6,603 nucleotides of DNA. Origin: CAZZNQ01 sp964655775 (GTDB taxonomy: Bacteria > Planctomycetota > Brocadiia > SM23-32). The position numbers and the translations under genes were made by a program. Below, in pieces: positions 1 through 5,560 of this stretch. The stretch covers positions 1 through 6,603 of the forward strand of contig CAZZNQ010000132.1 in the NCBI GenBank assembly GCA_964655775.1, read 5' to 3'. How positions within the stretch are numbered: position 1 is the first letter of the stretch; every line of letters starts with the position of its first letter. The notes under the pieces were generated by a model that worked only from the letters and a program-made list of their open reading frames with translations, was not told the DNA's origin and did not search any database.

Positions 1-43
1 CGTTATGAGAGCCCTGTAGGCCCTGGCGGGATGTCGCGATTGA

Positions 44-82
44 ATGCGCGCTGCAGTCCGCGTTGTTCTGGGCAGCGCGCGT
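44..82. repeat. Strong inverted repeat (hairpin) upstream of the CHAP gene
   Basis: A perfect 9-bp inverted repeat, GCGCGCTGC at 46-54 and GCAGCGCGC at 72-80, can be extended to 11 pairs (44-54/72-82) with one G-T wobble. The loop is 17 nt. No T-run follows on either strand, so it is not a typical intrinsic terminator. It could end a gene lying to the left (a plus-strand frame stops with TAG at 17-19), or act as an operator just upstream of the candidate promoter at 94-122. The structure is seen; the role is inferred. Confidence 0.45.
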
Positions 83-93
83 GCCGTCGTCTC

Positions 94-122
94 TCGACAC
101 ACGGTGCCTGCCGGGCCACAAT
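94..122 (+). promoter_or_regulatory. Candidate sigma-70 promoter for the CHAP gene
   Basis: TCGACA at 94-99 (5 of 6 to the -35 consensus) is followed after 17 nt by CACAAT at 117-122 (4 of 6 to the -10 consensus). Transcription would start near 129, giving a leader of about 30 nt before the GTG start at 161. The -10 match is modest, so this remains a candidate. Confidence 0.35.
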
Positions 123-160
123 GTCGCTGCGAAGGGCAACTATGCTGAAGGAGCCTGCAG

Positions 161-679
161 GTGCCGAACAGAAGGCTTGAGCTGGCCAGGATAGCCGAGG
201 ATTTGGCGCGGAAGCCGCTTCGCGGCAACCTCCGCAAGGCCGGCCGCGATCTGGCGCCCCTCCTCGGCCACTTCCCCCGCAAGGACGAGTGCGAGGGCTT
301 CGACTGGTGCGCGGCGTTCGTCTACCATTGCTGCGTGACAGCGGGATTCCGGATTCCGGTCAAGTGGCCCGAGCCGGTCCCCTACACCTTTGCCGCTGTG
401 CCCGCGTGGCTCGTATGGGCCAAGCTGCCCGGCCATCGGCTCTACTTCTCCGCCCGCAATCCGTCCCGCTCGCCGCAGCGGGGTGATCTGGTCATCTTCG
501 ACAATCTTCTCGGCAACGGCCCCCACGACCACATGGGAGTGGTGCTGCACGCCGCGAAAGGCGGAATCCGCACCGCCGAGGGCAACGTGGAGAACATGTC
601 TGGCATCTTCGAGCGAAGGGTGGACCGCAAGGTGCGCGGCTTCATCAGGATTCCACACGATTTCTCCCCATGCCCGTGA
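161..679 (+). CDS. CHAP-domain (NlpC/P60-like) cysteine peptidase/amidase
   Basis: A 172-residue protein that looks like a single CHAP-type papain-fold domain. This family cleaves peptidoglycan amide or peptide bonds or related gamma-glutamyl/peptide substrates. The catalytic Cys is C50 in the motif D48-W-C-A-A-F. The His is most likely H124, in P-H-D-H-M-G-V-V just after the typical R-G-D-L-V-I-F strand at about 107-113. The third polar residue lies in A-E-G-N (E140/N142), also typical of CHAP. The first 40 residues are basic and helical. No signal peptide or membrane segment is visible, so how it would reach the wall is unclear. The start is GTG, chosen because AAGGAG at 148-153 sits 7 nt upstream. 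It converges on the LysM lipoprotein gene, the other wall-related gene nearby. A non-wall amidase role is possible. The fold assignment is firm; the substrate is unknown. Confidence 0.88.
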   Translation: MPNRRLELARIAEDLARKPLRGNLRKAGRDLAPLLGHFPRKDECEGFDWCAAFVYHCCVTAGFRIPVKWPEPVPYTFAAVPAWLVWAKLPGHRLYFSARNPSRSPQRGDLVIFDNLLGNGPHDHMGVVLHAAKGGIRTAEGNVENMSGIFERRVDRKVRGFIRIPHDFSPCP

Positions 680-706
680 GTACGGGGGGGAGTTCTTGCA
701 CATAAT

Positions 707-753
707 CCGGCCCGCCCCGGGCACACGGCGTCGTGCACTCGATGACGGGCCGG
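707..753. terminator. Weak bidirectional terminator candidate between convergent genes
   Basis: An 8-bp perfect inverted repeat (CCGGCCCG at 707-714, CGGGCCGG at 746-753) encloses a 31-nt loop that contains a smaller GCAC/GTGC stem. It lies in the 92-bp gap between the converging CHAP and LysM genes, where a shared terminator would be expected. There is no T-run on either side, so the call rests mainly on position. Confidence 0.2.
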
Positions 754-771
754 TGCTCCTGTAGGTTTCGG

Positions 772-1641
772 TTACGGCAGACGAAGCACCATGCCGGGGC
801 GCAGGGCCGTTACGTCGCGGATCTGCGCGTAGTTTGCCGCCCAGACATCCTTCCATTTGCTGCCGTCGTTATAGAACTGATCGGCAATGCTGTAGAGGGT
901 GTCGCCGCGCTGCACAGTGTAAGTACCCGTTGCGCCCGTCGCAGAGGGGCCGGCGGGCGATGGCGCGCTGGCCTGAAGCGCGGGGCGCTTGCCGGCGACC
1001 GGCTCGATGTCAGCGCCGGAAGTAGTGGCCGCCGCCGCAGGCGCCGACATACTCGTTGCCATGACGGCGCCCTGGTCCCAGGGCCAACTGCCGAACTGGG
1101 TCCCGTCGTCGCCCGCCAGGTCCAGCGTCGTGAATCCCACAAAGAAGTCCAGAATCTGCGTCCATCGGGCGTTCCAGACGAACCCCAGGTAACCTATGTG
1201 GGGCACGAAGTGAACGCAGGCCGGCGTGTAGTCGGGTGAGCCGCCGCTCGACAACGACGCCATTCCGGCCAGCCCGCCGCGGCGAACGTACAGCGTGCTC
1301 TCGTCGTCCTTGTCGAAGTCGCCCCAGCCGATCTTCTCCTCGCTGACGATGAATCCGCGGCAATCCACGTAGCAACGGGTGACGCCTACCTGGTTTCCGC
1401 CGAGGCCCACGAAATACCCGTCGAGCTCCGCGAAGCCGAACACCAGCAGGTCCAGGCTGTTCCAGTAGAGTCCGATGGACGGCTCTTCGGTGTACGTGAA
1501 GCCCAGATCCACCATCTCCATCATGTCGTCCACGCGATACTGTGCATAGTCGCGCACGCTCTTGCATCCCTGCGCCGTCCAGAGAACGGCCGCAAGCAGC
1601 AACACCACACCTGCCTTACGCAGAATCCGTTCCGCCGCCAT
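772..1641 (-). CDS. LysM-domain lipoprotein
   Basis: A 289-residue exported lipoprotein expected to sit on the membrane and bind peptidoglycan. A short basic start (R5, R8, K9) leads into a hydrophobic run (about 10-22) and a lipobox-like A-Q-G-C ending at C26. The -2 Gln is unusual for a lipobox. Residues about 30-195 form an uncharacterised domain rich in Gly and aromatics (for example G-L-Y-W-N-S and V-G-L-G-G-N-Q). I do not recognise it. Residues about 198-240 are an Ala/Pro/Ser/Thr linker. A LysM repeat follows at about 241-289, starting Y-T-V-Q-R-G-D-T-L and ending P-G-M-V-L-R-L-P. LysM binds N-acetylglucosamine polymers. The start at 1641 is preferred because an AAGGGG ribosome site (complement of 1648-1653) lies 6 nt upstream. 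An in-frame ATG at 1665 lies upstream of that site, and one at 1647 abuts it. The gene is monocistronic and divergent from tRNA-Cys. Confidence 0.9.
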   Translation of the reverse strand: MAAERILRKAGVVLLLAAVLWTAQGCKSVRDYAQYRVDDMMEMVDLGFTYTEEPSIGLYWNSLDLLVFGFAELDGYFVGLGGNQVGVTRCYVDCRGFIVSEEKIGWGDFDKDDESTLYVRRGGLAGMASLSSGGSPDYTPACVHFVPHIGYLGFVWNARWTQILDFFVGFTTLDLAGDDGTQFGSWPWDQGAVMATSMSAPAAAATTSGADIEPVAGKRPALQASAPSPAGPSATGATGTYTVQRGDTLYSIADQFYNDGSKWKDVWAANYAQIRDVTALRPGMVLRLP

Positions 1642-1701
1642 ATCCATCCCCTTCGCGAAAACCATCCGGAACGCCCGGGTCCGTCGATATGTTCAGCCCC
1701 T

Positions 1702-1731
1702 ATCGTAAGAAGATGCTCAGGCCAAAGGCAA
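1702..1731 (-). promoter_or_regulatory. Candidate promoter for the LysM lipoprotein gene
   Basis: On the minus strand, TTGCCT (complement of 1726-1731) is followed after 18 nt by TACGAT (complement of 1702-1707). Each matches 4 of 6 consensus positions. Transcription would start near 1695, about 55 nt before the chosen start codon. It is reasonable in position but weak in sequence. Confidence 0.3.
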
Positions 1732-1804
1732 GAGCCCGGGCGCGTCTCCGCCTGGCGCACCGAGTTGACGGGAAGCTCGCGGCAGTGCCGAGAGCCTGTT
1801 GACT

Positions 1805-1833
1805 TTTACGTTCGAACGGACTTCGGTTATCAT
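1805..1833 (+). promoter_or_regulatory. Candidate promoter for tRNA-Cys
   Basis: TTTACG at 1805-1810 and TATCAT at 1828-1833 (5 of 6 to the -10 consensus) are separated by 17 nt. Transcription would start near 1840, leaving a leader of about 110 nt before the mature tRNA that would need removal. The leader holds a perfect 6-bp hairpin (AGCGGC 1883-1888, GCCGCT 1894-1899). No better promoter lies closer to the tRNA. Confidence 0.35.
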
Positions 1834-1949
1834 AGCTCTCTGTCCATCGGACGGCCGAGGCGAACCCGACCGGACGTAGGGAAGCGGCATCCGGCCGCTA
1901 TTCGGCAACCTTGCCCGGAACGGGGCATCCGATCGGACGGTGTGACTGA

Positions 1950-2026
1950 GGCGGCGTAGCCAAGTGGACCAAGGCAACGGTTTGCAAAACCGTCATTCAC
2001 GGGTTCGAATCCCGTCGCCGCCTCCA
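1950..2026 (+). tRNA. tRNA-Cys (anticodon GCA)
   Basis: A complete cloverleaf is visible. The acceptor stem pairs GGCGGCG (1950-1956) with CGCCGCC (2016-2022). The D stem is GCC/GGC. The anticodon stem pairs ACGGT with ACCGT around the loop TTGCAAA, placing GCA at 34-36. The T arm pairs ACGGG with CCCGT around TTCGAAT. The discriminator is T at 2023 (U73), a known identity element for cysteinyl-tRNA synthetase, and CCA is encoded at 2024-2026. The gene stands alone, with no further tRNA beside it. Confidence 0.97.
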
Positions 2027-2071
2027 TCCTTTGCTTGCCTCTTACCTGCACGCGAGAACGGGCATGGTTCC

Positions 2072-2080
2072 TGCTATTCT
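2072..2080 (+). promoter_or_regulatory. Possible extended -10 promoter for the serine hydrolase gene
   Basis: TGCTATTCT at 2072-2080 has the TGN-TATNNT shape of an extended -10 element. The 11-mer from 2072 to 2082 recurs exactly at 3973-3983, in the well-supported phosphatase promoter. No good -35 box lies at the right distance here. Transcription would start near 2087, giving a leader of about 140 nt that contains the hairpin at 2164-2208. Confidence 0.25.
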
Positions 2081-2163
2081 CGGCTGCACATCCTCCAGTG
2101 TCGTATCCCTGGTCTCCCTCCAGCACAGCTGCGCCACGCCGGCCGGGCCGGGCTCACGGCCGT

Positions 2164-2208
2164 GGGGCAGTTGATACTCCGCCGCATCCCTGAGAAGATG
2201 CCTGCCCC
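2164..2208 (+). promoter_or_regulatory. Leader hairpin abutting the ribosome binding site
   Basis: Two perfect stems stack on one another. GGGGCAG (2164-2170) pairs with CTGCCCC (2202-2208), and inside it GCATC (2184-2188) pairs with GATGC (2197-2201). The two 3' arms are contiguous, giving 12 pairs interrupted by a 13-nt bulge on the 5' side. The AAGGAGG ribosome site of the serine hydrolase gene begins only 5 nt after the stem. A 10-bp palindrome, CACGGCCGTG at 2155-2164, adjoins it. The geometry suits control of ribosome access, but nothing shows a ligand or regulator. Confidence 0.35.
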
Positions 2209-2226
2209 ATGCAAGGAGGAGTGACG

Positions 2227-3405
2227 ATGACGCCCGCGAGTGGAACCTGGCCTCTGGAGAAAGCAGAACCGGAATCCGTCGGACTGTGCTCCATACGCCT
2301 GCAGCGCGTGTCGCGGCTTATGCAGGACTACGTGGACGCGGGCAAGATCGCCGGCGTGATTACGCTGGTTGCCCGTCGCGGCCGTATCGCGCACCTGGAA
2401 TGCTGCGGCCTGATGGACATCGAGCAGGGCAAGCCGATGCAGGATGACGCCATCTTCCGACTCTACTCGATGACGAAGATCATCACCGCCGCAGCCGTGC
2501 TGATGCTGATGGAGGAGGGGCGATTCCTACTGACGACGCCGGTGTCCCAGTTCCTGCCGGAGTTCAAGGACGTGCGCGTCGGTGTTACGGGGGCGGACGG
2601 GCGCGAGGAACTCGTGCGGCCCCAACGCGAAGTGAACGTCCACGACCTGTTGACTCACATGAGCGGCCTCTCCTACGACTTCATGGCCGAGGCGAAAGAG
2701 CGCGGGCTCGATCTGGCGGCCTTCGTCAGCGAGTTGTGCAAGCGACCGCTGCACCACCAGCCGGGACAAACGTGGCTCTACGGGGTGTCCACGGATGTGC
2801 TGGGCCGGCTGACCGAGGTCATCGCGGGGTGCGACTTCGACGTGTTCCTCCAGGACCGCATCTTCGAGCCTCTGGGCATGACGGACACTGCTTTCTTTGT
2901 GCCACCGGAGAAGGTCGAGCGACTGGCCTGGCTCTACAAGCCGGACGACGACGGGAAGCTGGTCAGCGCTGAGGATCGCGAGACCAGTCTGTTCTTGAGC
3001 AAGCCCGCGCTGCCCAGCGGCGGCGGGGGGCTGGTCTCCACCACTTCCGACTACCTGCGGTTCGCCCAGATGCTGGTGAATGGCGGCGAACTGAACGGCA
3101 CGCGCTTTCTGGGGCCCAAGACCGTGGAACTGATGCACCAGGACCACCTGCCGCCCGGCCACCCGCCCCTGGACGTGAACAACCGCGCCTTCGGGCTGGG
3201 CGTCTCCGTGGTGCGGAACCTGGGCGAGACGAAACAGCTTGCCTCCGTCGGCGAGTTCGGCTGGGGCGGAGCCGCCTGCACGCAGGTGTGGATCGATCCG
3301 GTCGAGCAGATGGTGACGATGATTATGCTGCAGCTTCGGCCGCGGGAGAAGTTCGCCCTGATGGACAAGTTCAAGCAGACGGCCTACCAGGCCATTGTGG
3401 ACTGA
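2227..3405 (+). CDS. Beta-lactamase-fold serine hydrolase (class C / EstB-like, COG1680 type)
   Basis: A 392-residue protein of the penicillin-binding-protein/beta-lactamase fold, in the large group that includes esterases such as EstB and D-amino-acid peptidases. The S-x-x-K motif is S81-M-T-K84, with S81 the acylated nucleophile and K84 the base. The second motif is at Y185 in W-L-Y-G-V-S-T-D. The third, in place of K-T-G, is W346-G-G in G-W-G-G-A-A-C-T-Q-V-W-I-D-P. Relatives usually have Gly where C351 stands. The family phrase L-L-T-H-M-S-G-L (141-148) is also present. Length is normal for the group. No signal peptide is visible, so it is probably cytoplasmic and more likely an esterase than a resistance enzyme. 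The ATG at 2227 is chosen because AAGGAGG (2213-2219) lies 7 nt upstream. An in-frame ATG at 2209 precedes that site. The gene appears monocistronic. Confidence 0.93.
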   Translation: MTPASGTWPLEKAEPESVGLCSIRLQRVSRLMQDYVDAGKIAGVITLVARRGRIAHLECCGLMDIEQGKPMQDDAIFRLYSMTKIITAAAVLMLMEEGRFLLTTPVSQFLPEFKDVRVGVTGADGREELVRPQREVNVHDLLTHMSGLSYDFMAEAKERGLDLAAFVSELCKRPLHHQPGQTWLYGVSTDVLGRLTEVIAGCDFDVFLQDRIFEPLGMTDTAFFVPPEKVERLAWLYKPDDDGKLVSAEDRETSLFLSKPALPSGGGGLVSTTSDYLRFAQMLVNGGELNGTRFLGPKTVELMHQDHLPPGHPPLDVNNRAFGLGVSVVRNLGETKQLASVGEFGWGGAACTQVWIDPVEQMVTMIMLQLRPREKFALMDKFKQTAYQAIVD

Positions 3406-3483
3406 CCCAAGTATCGGCTACTGCAGCCGGGACAGATCCGGATGCTTAGACCCGTCATTCACGAGACCGGGGCCCGCCAGCGA

Positions 3484-3516
3484 CCCCGACCCATCGGGGC
3501 CGCACGAAGCCCCTTC
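3484..3516 (+). terminator. Tandem hairpins after the serine hydrolase gene
   Basis: CCCCGA (3484-3489) pairs with TCGGGG (3494-3499) across a CCCA loop. Just after it, CGAAG (3504-3508) pairs with CTTCG (3512-3516) across a CCC loop. They lie about 80-110 nt past the stop codon and upstream of the tRNA-Leu promoter, where a terminator is expected. The following sequence is pyrimidine-rich but has only short T-runs, so this would be an imperfect intrinsic terminator. Confidence 0.3.
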
Positions 3517-3533
3517 GCCGGCCTTCTTGCCCT

Positions 3534-3561
3534 TTGACGCGGACTCTCGCCGACTTAGAAT
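3534..3561 (+). promoter_or_regulatory. Promoter of tRNA-Leu
   Basis: TTGACG at 3534-3539 (5 of 6) and TAGAAT at 3556-3561 (5 of 6) are spaced by 16 nt. Transcription would start near 3568, about 10 nt before the mature tRNA 5' end at 3578. This is among the best promoters in the window. Confidence 0.7.
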
Positions 3562-3577
3562 AGGGCGTGCGTTTCAC

Positions 3578-3666
3578 GGGCGAGTGGCGGAACGGCAGAC
3601 GCTCTGGACTTAAAATCCAGTGGGGGACCATCCCCCGTGAGGGTTCAAATCCCTCCTCGCCCACCA
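3578..3666 (+). tRNA. tRNA-Leu (anticodon UAA)
   Basis: A class II tRNA with a long variable arm. The acceptor stem pairs GGGCGAG (3578-3584) with CTCGCCC (3656-3662). The anticodon stem pairs CTGGA (3604-3608) with TCCAG (3616-3620) around the loop CTTAAAA, placing TAA at 3611-3613. The variable arm contains the GGGGGA...TCCCCC stem (about 3622-3635). The T loop is TTCAAAT, closed by GAGGG/CCCTC. The discriminator is A3663 (A73, expected for leucine) and CCA is encoded at 3664-3666. Confidence 0.97.
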
Positions 3667-3692
3667 TCTAAACGATTATCTGATAGCACGTC

Positions 3693-3717
3693 ACGCCCAC
3701 CTTTGTGGCGTTTGGTT
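3693..3717 (+). terminator. Probable terminator of tRNA-Leu
   Basis: ACGCC-C-AC (3693-3700, with one bulged C) pairs with GTGGCGT (3705-3711) across a CTTT loop. TTGGTT follows, giving a broken T-tract. It begins 27 nt after the tRNA CCA end. The stem is good and the tail is weak. Confidence 0.38.
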
Positions 3718-3952
3718 CTGAAAGCGCCCGGCCTTCGGGTAGAACTGCTGATGGCAGAATCCGGGCTGAGAGCGCTTACCCTGGGGAGCTGGCTCTCAGC
3801 GGCCCCAGTCTGCCGTCCTCTGGCGGGTTCATCCGAAGGCCCCGGAGTCGTAGTCCACCACCTCGTCGTGGCCGGGGTCGGACCTCTGGCTCTGTGCTTT
3901 CACCTCCACCCTTGAGTACTACTGACAACCGGGCCGCACGATCCCGAACAGT
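3713..3952. other. Gene-less stretch rich in inverted repeats; possible structured RNA
   Basis: No open frame with a ribosome site is seen in these 240 bases, but potential pairings are dense. AAGCG-CCCGG (3722-3731) is contiguous and can pair with CCGGG (3761-3765) and CGCTT (3773-3777). Between those arms is a CTGC/GCAG hairpin (3745-3757). The bulged CTGAGAGC (3766-3773) pairs perfectly with GCTCTCAG (3792-3799), which would form a pseudoknot if both helices coexist. Further on, CCCCGG (3840-3845) pairs with CCGGGG (3872-3877). No promoter is obvious; it could be read through from tRNA-Leu. GC-rich DNA makes chance stems common, so this is only a candidate. It matches no RNA family I recognise. 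Confidence 0.25.
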
Positions 3953-3981
3953 TTGACTGTGTAGATAGGTGCTGCTATTCT
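3953..3981 (+). promoter_or_regulatory. Promoter of the alkaline phosphatase-like gene
   Basis: TTGACT at 3953-3958 (5 of 6) is followed after 17 nt by TATTCT at 3976-3981, with a TGC extended -10 element at 3973-3975. Transcription would start near 3988. The leader of about 78 nt contains a small stem-loop: GCTCG 3993-3997 with CGAGC 4021-4025, and inside it CCGC 3999-4002 with GCGG 4009-4012. No Pho-box-like repeat is evident. Confidence 0.65.
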
Positions 3982-4065
3982 CGAACGGAATGGCTCGCCC
4001 GCAGGAGTGCGGAGATGACTCGAGCAGATCGCAGAAGCTGAACTGACCATCGTCGGGAGGGAGCT

Positions 4066-5397
4066 ATGAACCGCCGCACCGCCCTGAGCCTGACGGGCCT
4101 TTGCATCCTGCTGGGCTTGGCCGCCAGCGGATACGGTGTCACACACCTGGAGCCCGTGAAGGACCCCGTAGAGGGGAGCGTGATCTTCATCCATCCGGAC
4201 GGCACGAGCGTCTCCCATTGGGCGGCCGCTCGTATGGTGATCGCCGGGCCCGATGGCATGATCAACTGGGACCGCCTGCCGCGCATGGCCGTCTACCGCG
4301 GGCACATGAAGACAGCTCTGGCCGCCACCTCACACGGCGGCGCCACCACCCATGCATTCGGCGTGAAGGTCGATCCCGATTCTTACGGAATGGACCGCGA
4401 CCGTCCGATCACTGCCCTCTCCGGAAGATCCATGAGCATCATGCGCGAAGCCCTGGCCGCCGGACTGGCGGTCGGCACTGTTAACTCGGGCAACATCGAC
4501 GAGCCCGGCACGGGTGTATTCCTGGCCTCCGCCCAGAGTCGCAGGGACGGCGAGGAGATTGCACGTCAGATCGCTCTCAGCGGGGCCCACGTTATTCTGG
4601 CGGGCGGCGAACGTTGGCTGCTGCCGCGCGGGCATCAGGGGCGGCACGGTAAAGGCGCGCGCACCGACGGCAGGAACCTGATCGCCGAAGCCCGCGCCCT
4701 CGGCTACGCTGTGGTCCATACCCGCCGTGAACTGGCCGCACTGCCCGACGACACGCTGCGCGTTCTCGGTGTCTTCGCCCGTCATCACACCTTCAACGAC
4801 AAGTCGGAGGAGAATCTGCGGAAAGACGGTCTGCCGCTGTACTCCCCTGACGCACCAACGGTCGCCGAGATGACTTCTGCGGCCCTCGCCATCCTGTCGC
4901 GCCATGGCAAGCGCTTCCTGCTCGTGGTCGAGGAGGAAGGTACCGACAACTTCGGCAACGTCAACAACGCCGGGGGCAGCATCGAAGCGCTCCGACGTGC
5001 AGACGCTGCCTACGGTGTCGCGCGAGACTACCTGCGGCGGCATCCTGACACGCTCCTGCTTACGGCGGCCGATAGTGATGCCAGCGGGCTCGAAGTGATC
5101 GCATTTCCCGCGGATCGCGCTTCGGAACACCTCCCGAGGACAACGGCCAACGGCGCTCCCCTTGACGGCCGCGACGGCACAGGATCACGTCCCTTCGTTG
5201 CCGCGCCCGACCAGTCCGGCAACCGTCTGCCCTTTGGCATAGCCTGGAGCGGTTTCGAGGACGGTGCCGGCGGGATTCTCGCCCGCGCCGAGGGGGCCAA
5301 CGCAGACGCCTTGCTCAGCGGCAACTGCGACAACAGCGACATCTACCGCCTGATGTACCTCACCCTCTTCGGACACCTGCCGGACTCCCGGCAATAG
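4066..5397 (+). CDS. Exported alkaline phosphatase-superfamily protein with atypical metal site
   Basis: A 443-residue protein of the PhoA-like alkaline phosphatase fold, a family of secreted phosphomonoesterases. A signal peptide is visible: N-R-R start, hydrophobic 6-20, probable cleavage near A20-S-G. Motif matches to E. coli PhoA are D45-G (Asp51); S89 in A-T-S-H-G-G-A-T-T-H-A-F-G-V-K (nucleophile Ser102); R159 in S-R (Arg166); E289 and D294 in V-E-E-E-G-T-D (Glu322, Asp327); and D336 in T-A-A-D (Asp369). The C-terminal D-N-S-D-I-Y is also family-like. The histidines differ: N298 stands at His331, S337 at His370 and probably W394 at His412. The Asp before the nucleophile is Thr. It may use other metals, have another activity, or be inactive. 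The start is supported by GGGAGG at 4055-4060, 5 nt upstream. The gene is alone on its transcript. The fold is confident; the activity is uncertain. Confidence 0.88.
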   Translation: MNRRTALSLTGLCILLGLAASGYGVTHLEPVKDPVEGSVIFIHPDGTSVSHWAAARMVIAGPDGMINWDRLPRMAVYRGHMKTALAATSHGGATTHAFGVKVDPDSYGMDRDRPITALSGRSMSIMREALAAGLAVGTVNSGNIDEPGTGVFLASAQSRRDGEEIARQIALSGAHVILAGGERWLLPRGHQGRHGKGARTDGRNLIAEARALGYAVVHTRRELAALPDDTLRVLGVFARHHTFNDKSEENLRKDGLPLYSPDAPTVAEMTSAALAILSRHGKRFLLVVEEEGTDNFGNVNNAGGSIEALRRADAAYGVARDYLRRHPDTLLLTAADSDASGLEVIAFPADRASEHLPRTTANGAPLDGRDGTGSRPFVAAPDQSGNRLPFGIAWSGFEDGAGGILARAEGANADALLSGNCDNSDIYRLMYLTLFGHLPDSRQ

Positions 5398-5560
5398 AGC
5401 CCCGCCAATCGGCTGCTGATGGCCGCCGGCAATGGGTTCCGACGCTTGACAACAGACCGCGAAGGACGCGGCAGCGGTGATGCGTGCAAGGCAGTCGCCG
5501 GATGGTCCTCGCTCCGTTCGCCCTGGGTTGATGGGATGGGACGCCGCCAACACCGCGGAC

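Noticed and set aside
140..856. Minus-strand 238-codon frame
   Set aside because: It is antisense to the CHAP gene, has no ribosome site or domain, and the plus-strand frame shows clear catalytic motifs.
1799..1833. TTGACT at 1799-1804 as the -35 of the tRNA-Cys promoter
   Set aside because: The spacing to TATCAT is 23 nt, too long. TTTACG at 1805-1810 gives 17 nt.
2209..2211. ATG at 2209 as the start of the serine hydrolase
   Set aside because: It lies before the strong AAGGAGG site, which is ideally spaced for ATG 2227.
2527..3162. Minus-strand 211-codon frame inside the serine hydrolase gene
   Set aside because: It is an antisense shadow of a gene whose active-site motifs are intact.
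1990..3463. 12-base exact match CCGTCATTCACG in tRNA-Cys (1990-2001) and at 3452-3463, as a possible tRNA-linked attachment site
   Set aside because: About one such 12-mer match is expected by chance in a window of this size. There is no integrase, and the match is not at the tRNA 3' end.
3764..3782. GGCTGAGA...ACCCT resembling the core of a TPP riboswitch
   Set aside because: The remaining consensus (CTGATC, the GGNTAATNCC segment and the final GCGTAGGGA) is absent downstream, the CTGAGA is better explained by the 8-bp stem with 3792-3799, and no thiamine gene follows.
3713..3952. 4.5S/SRP RNA, RNase P RNA or tmRNA in the gene-less stretch
   Set aside because: The conserved signatures (GGAAGG...AGCAG for SRP, GAGGAAAGTCCGGGC for RNase P, a tRNA-like end for tmRNA) are not present.
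4330..5130. Minus-strand 266-codon frame inside the phosphatase gene
   Set aside because: GC-rich coding sequence often leaves long open antisense frames. The translation has no recognisable domain and lies fully within a well-supported gene.
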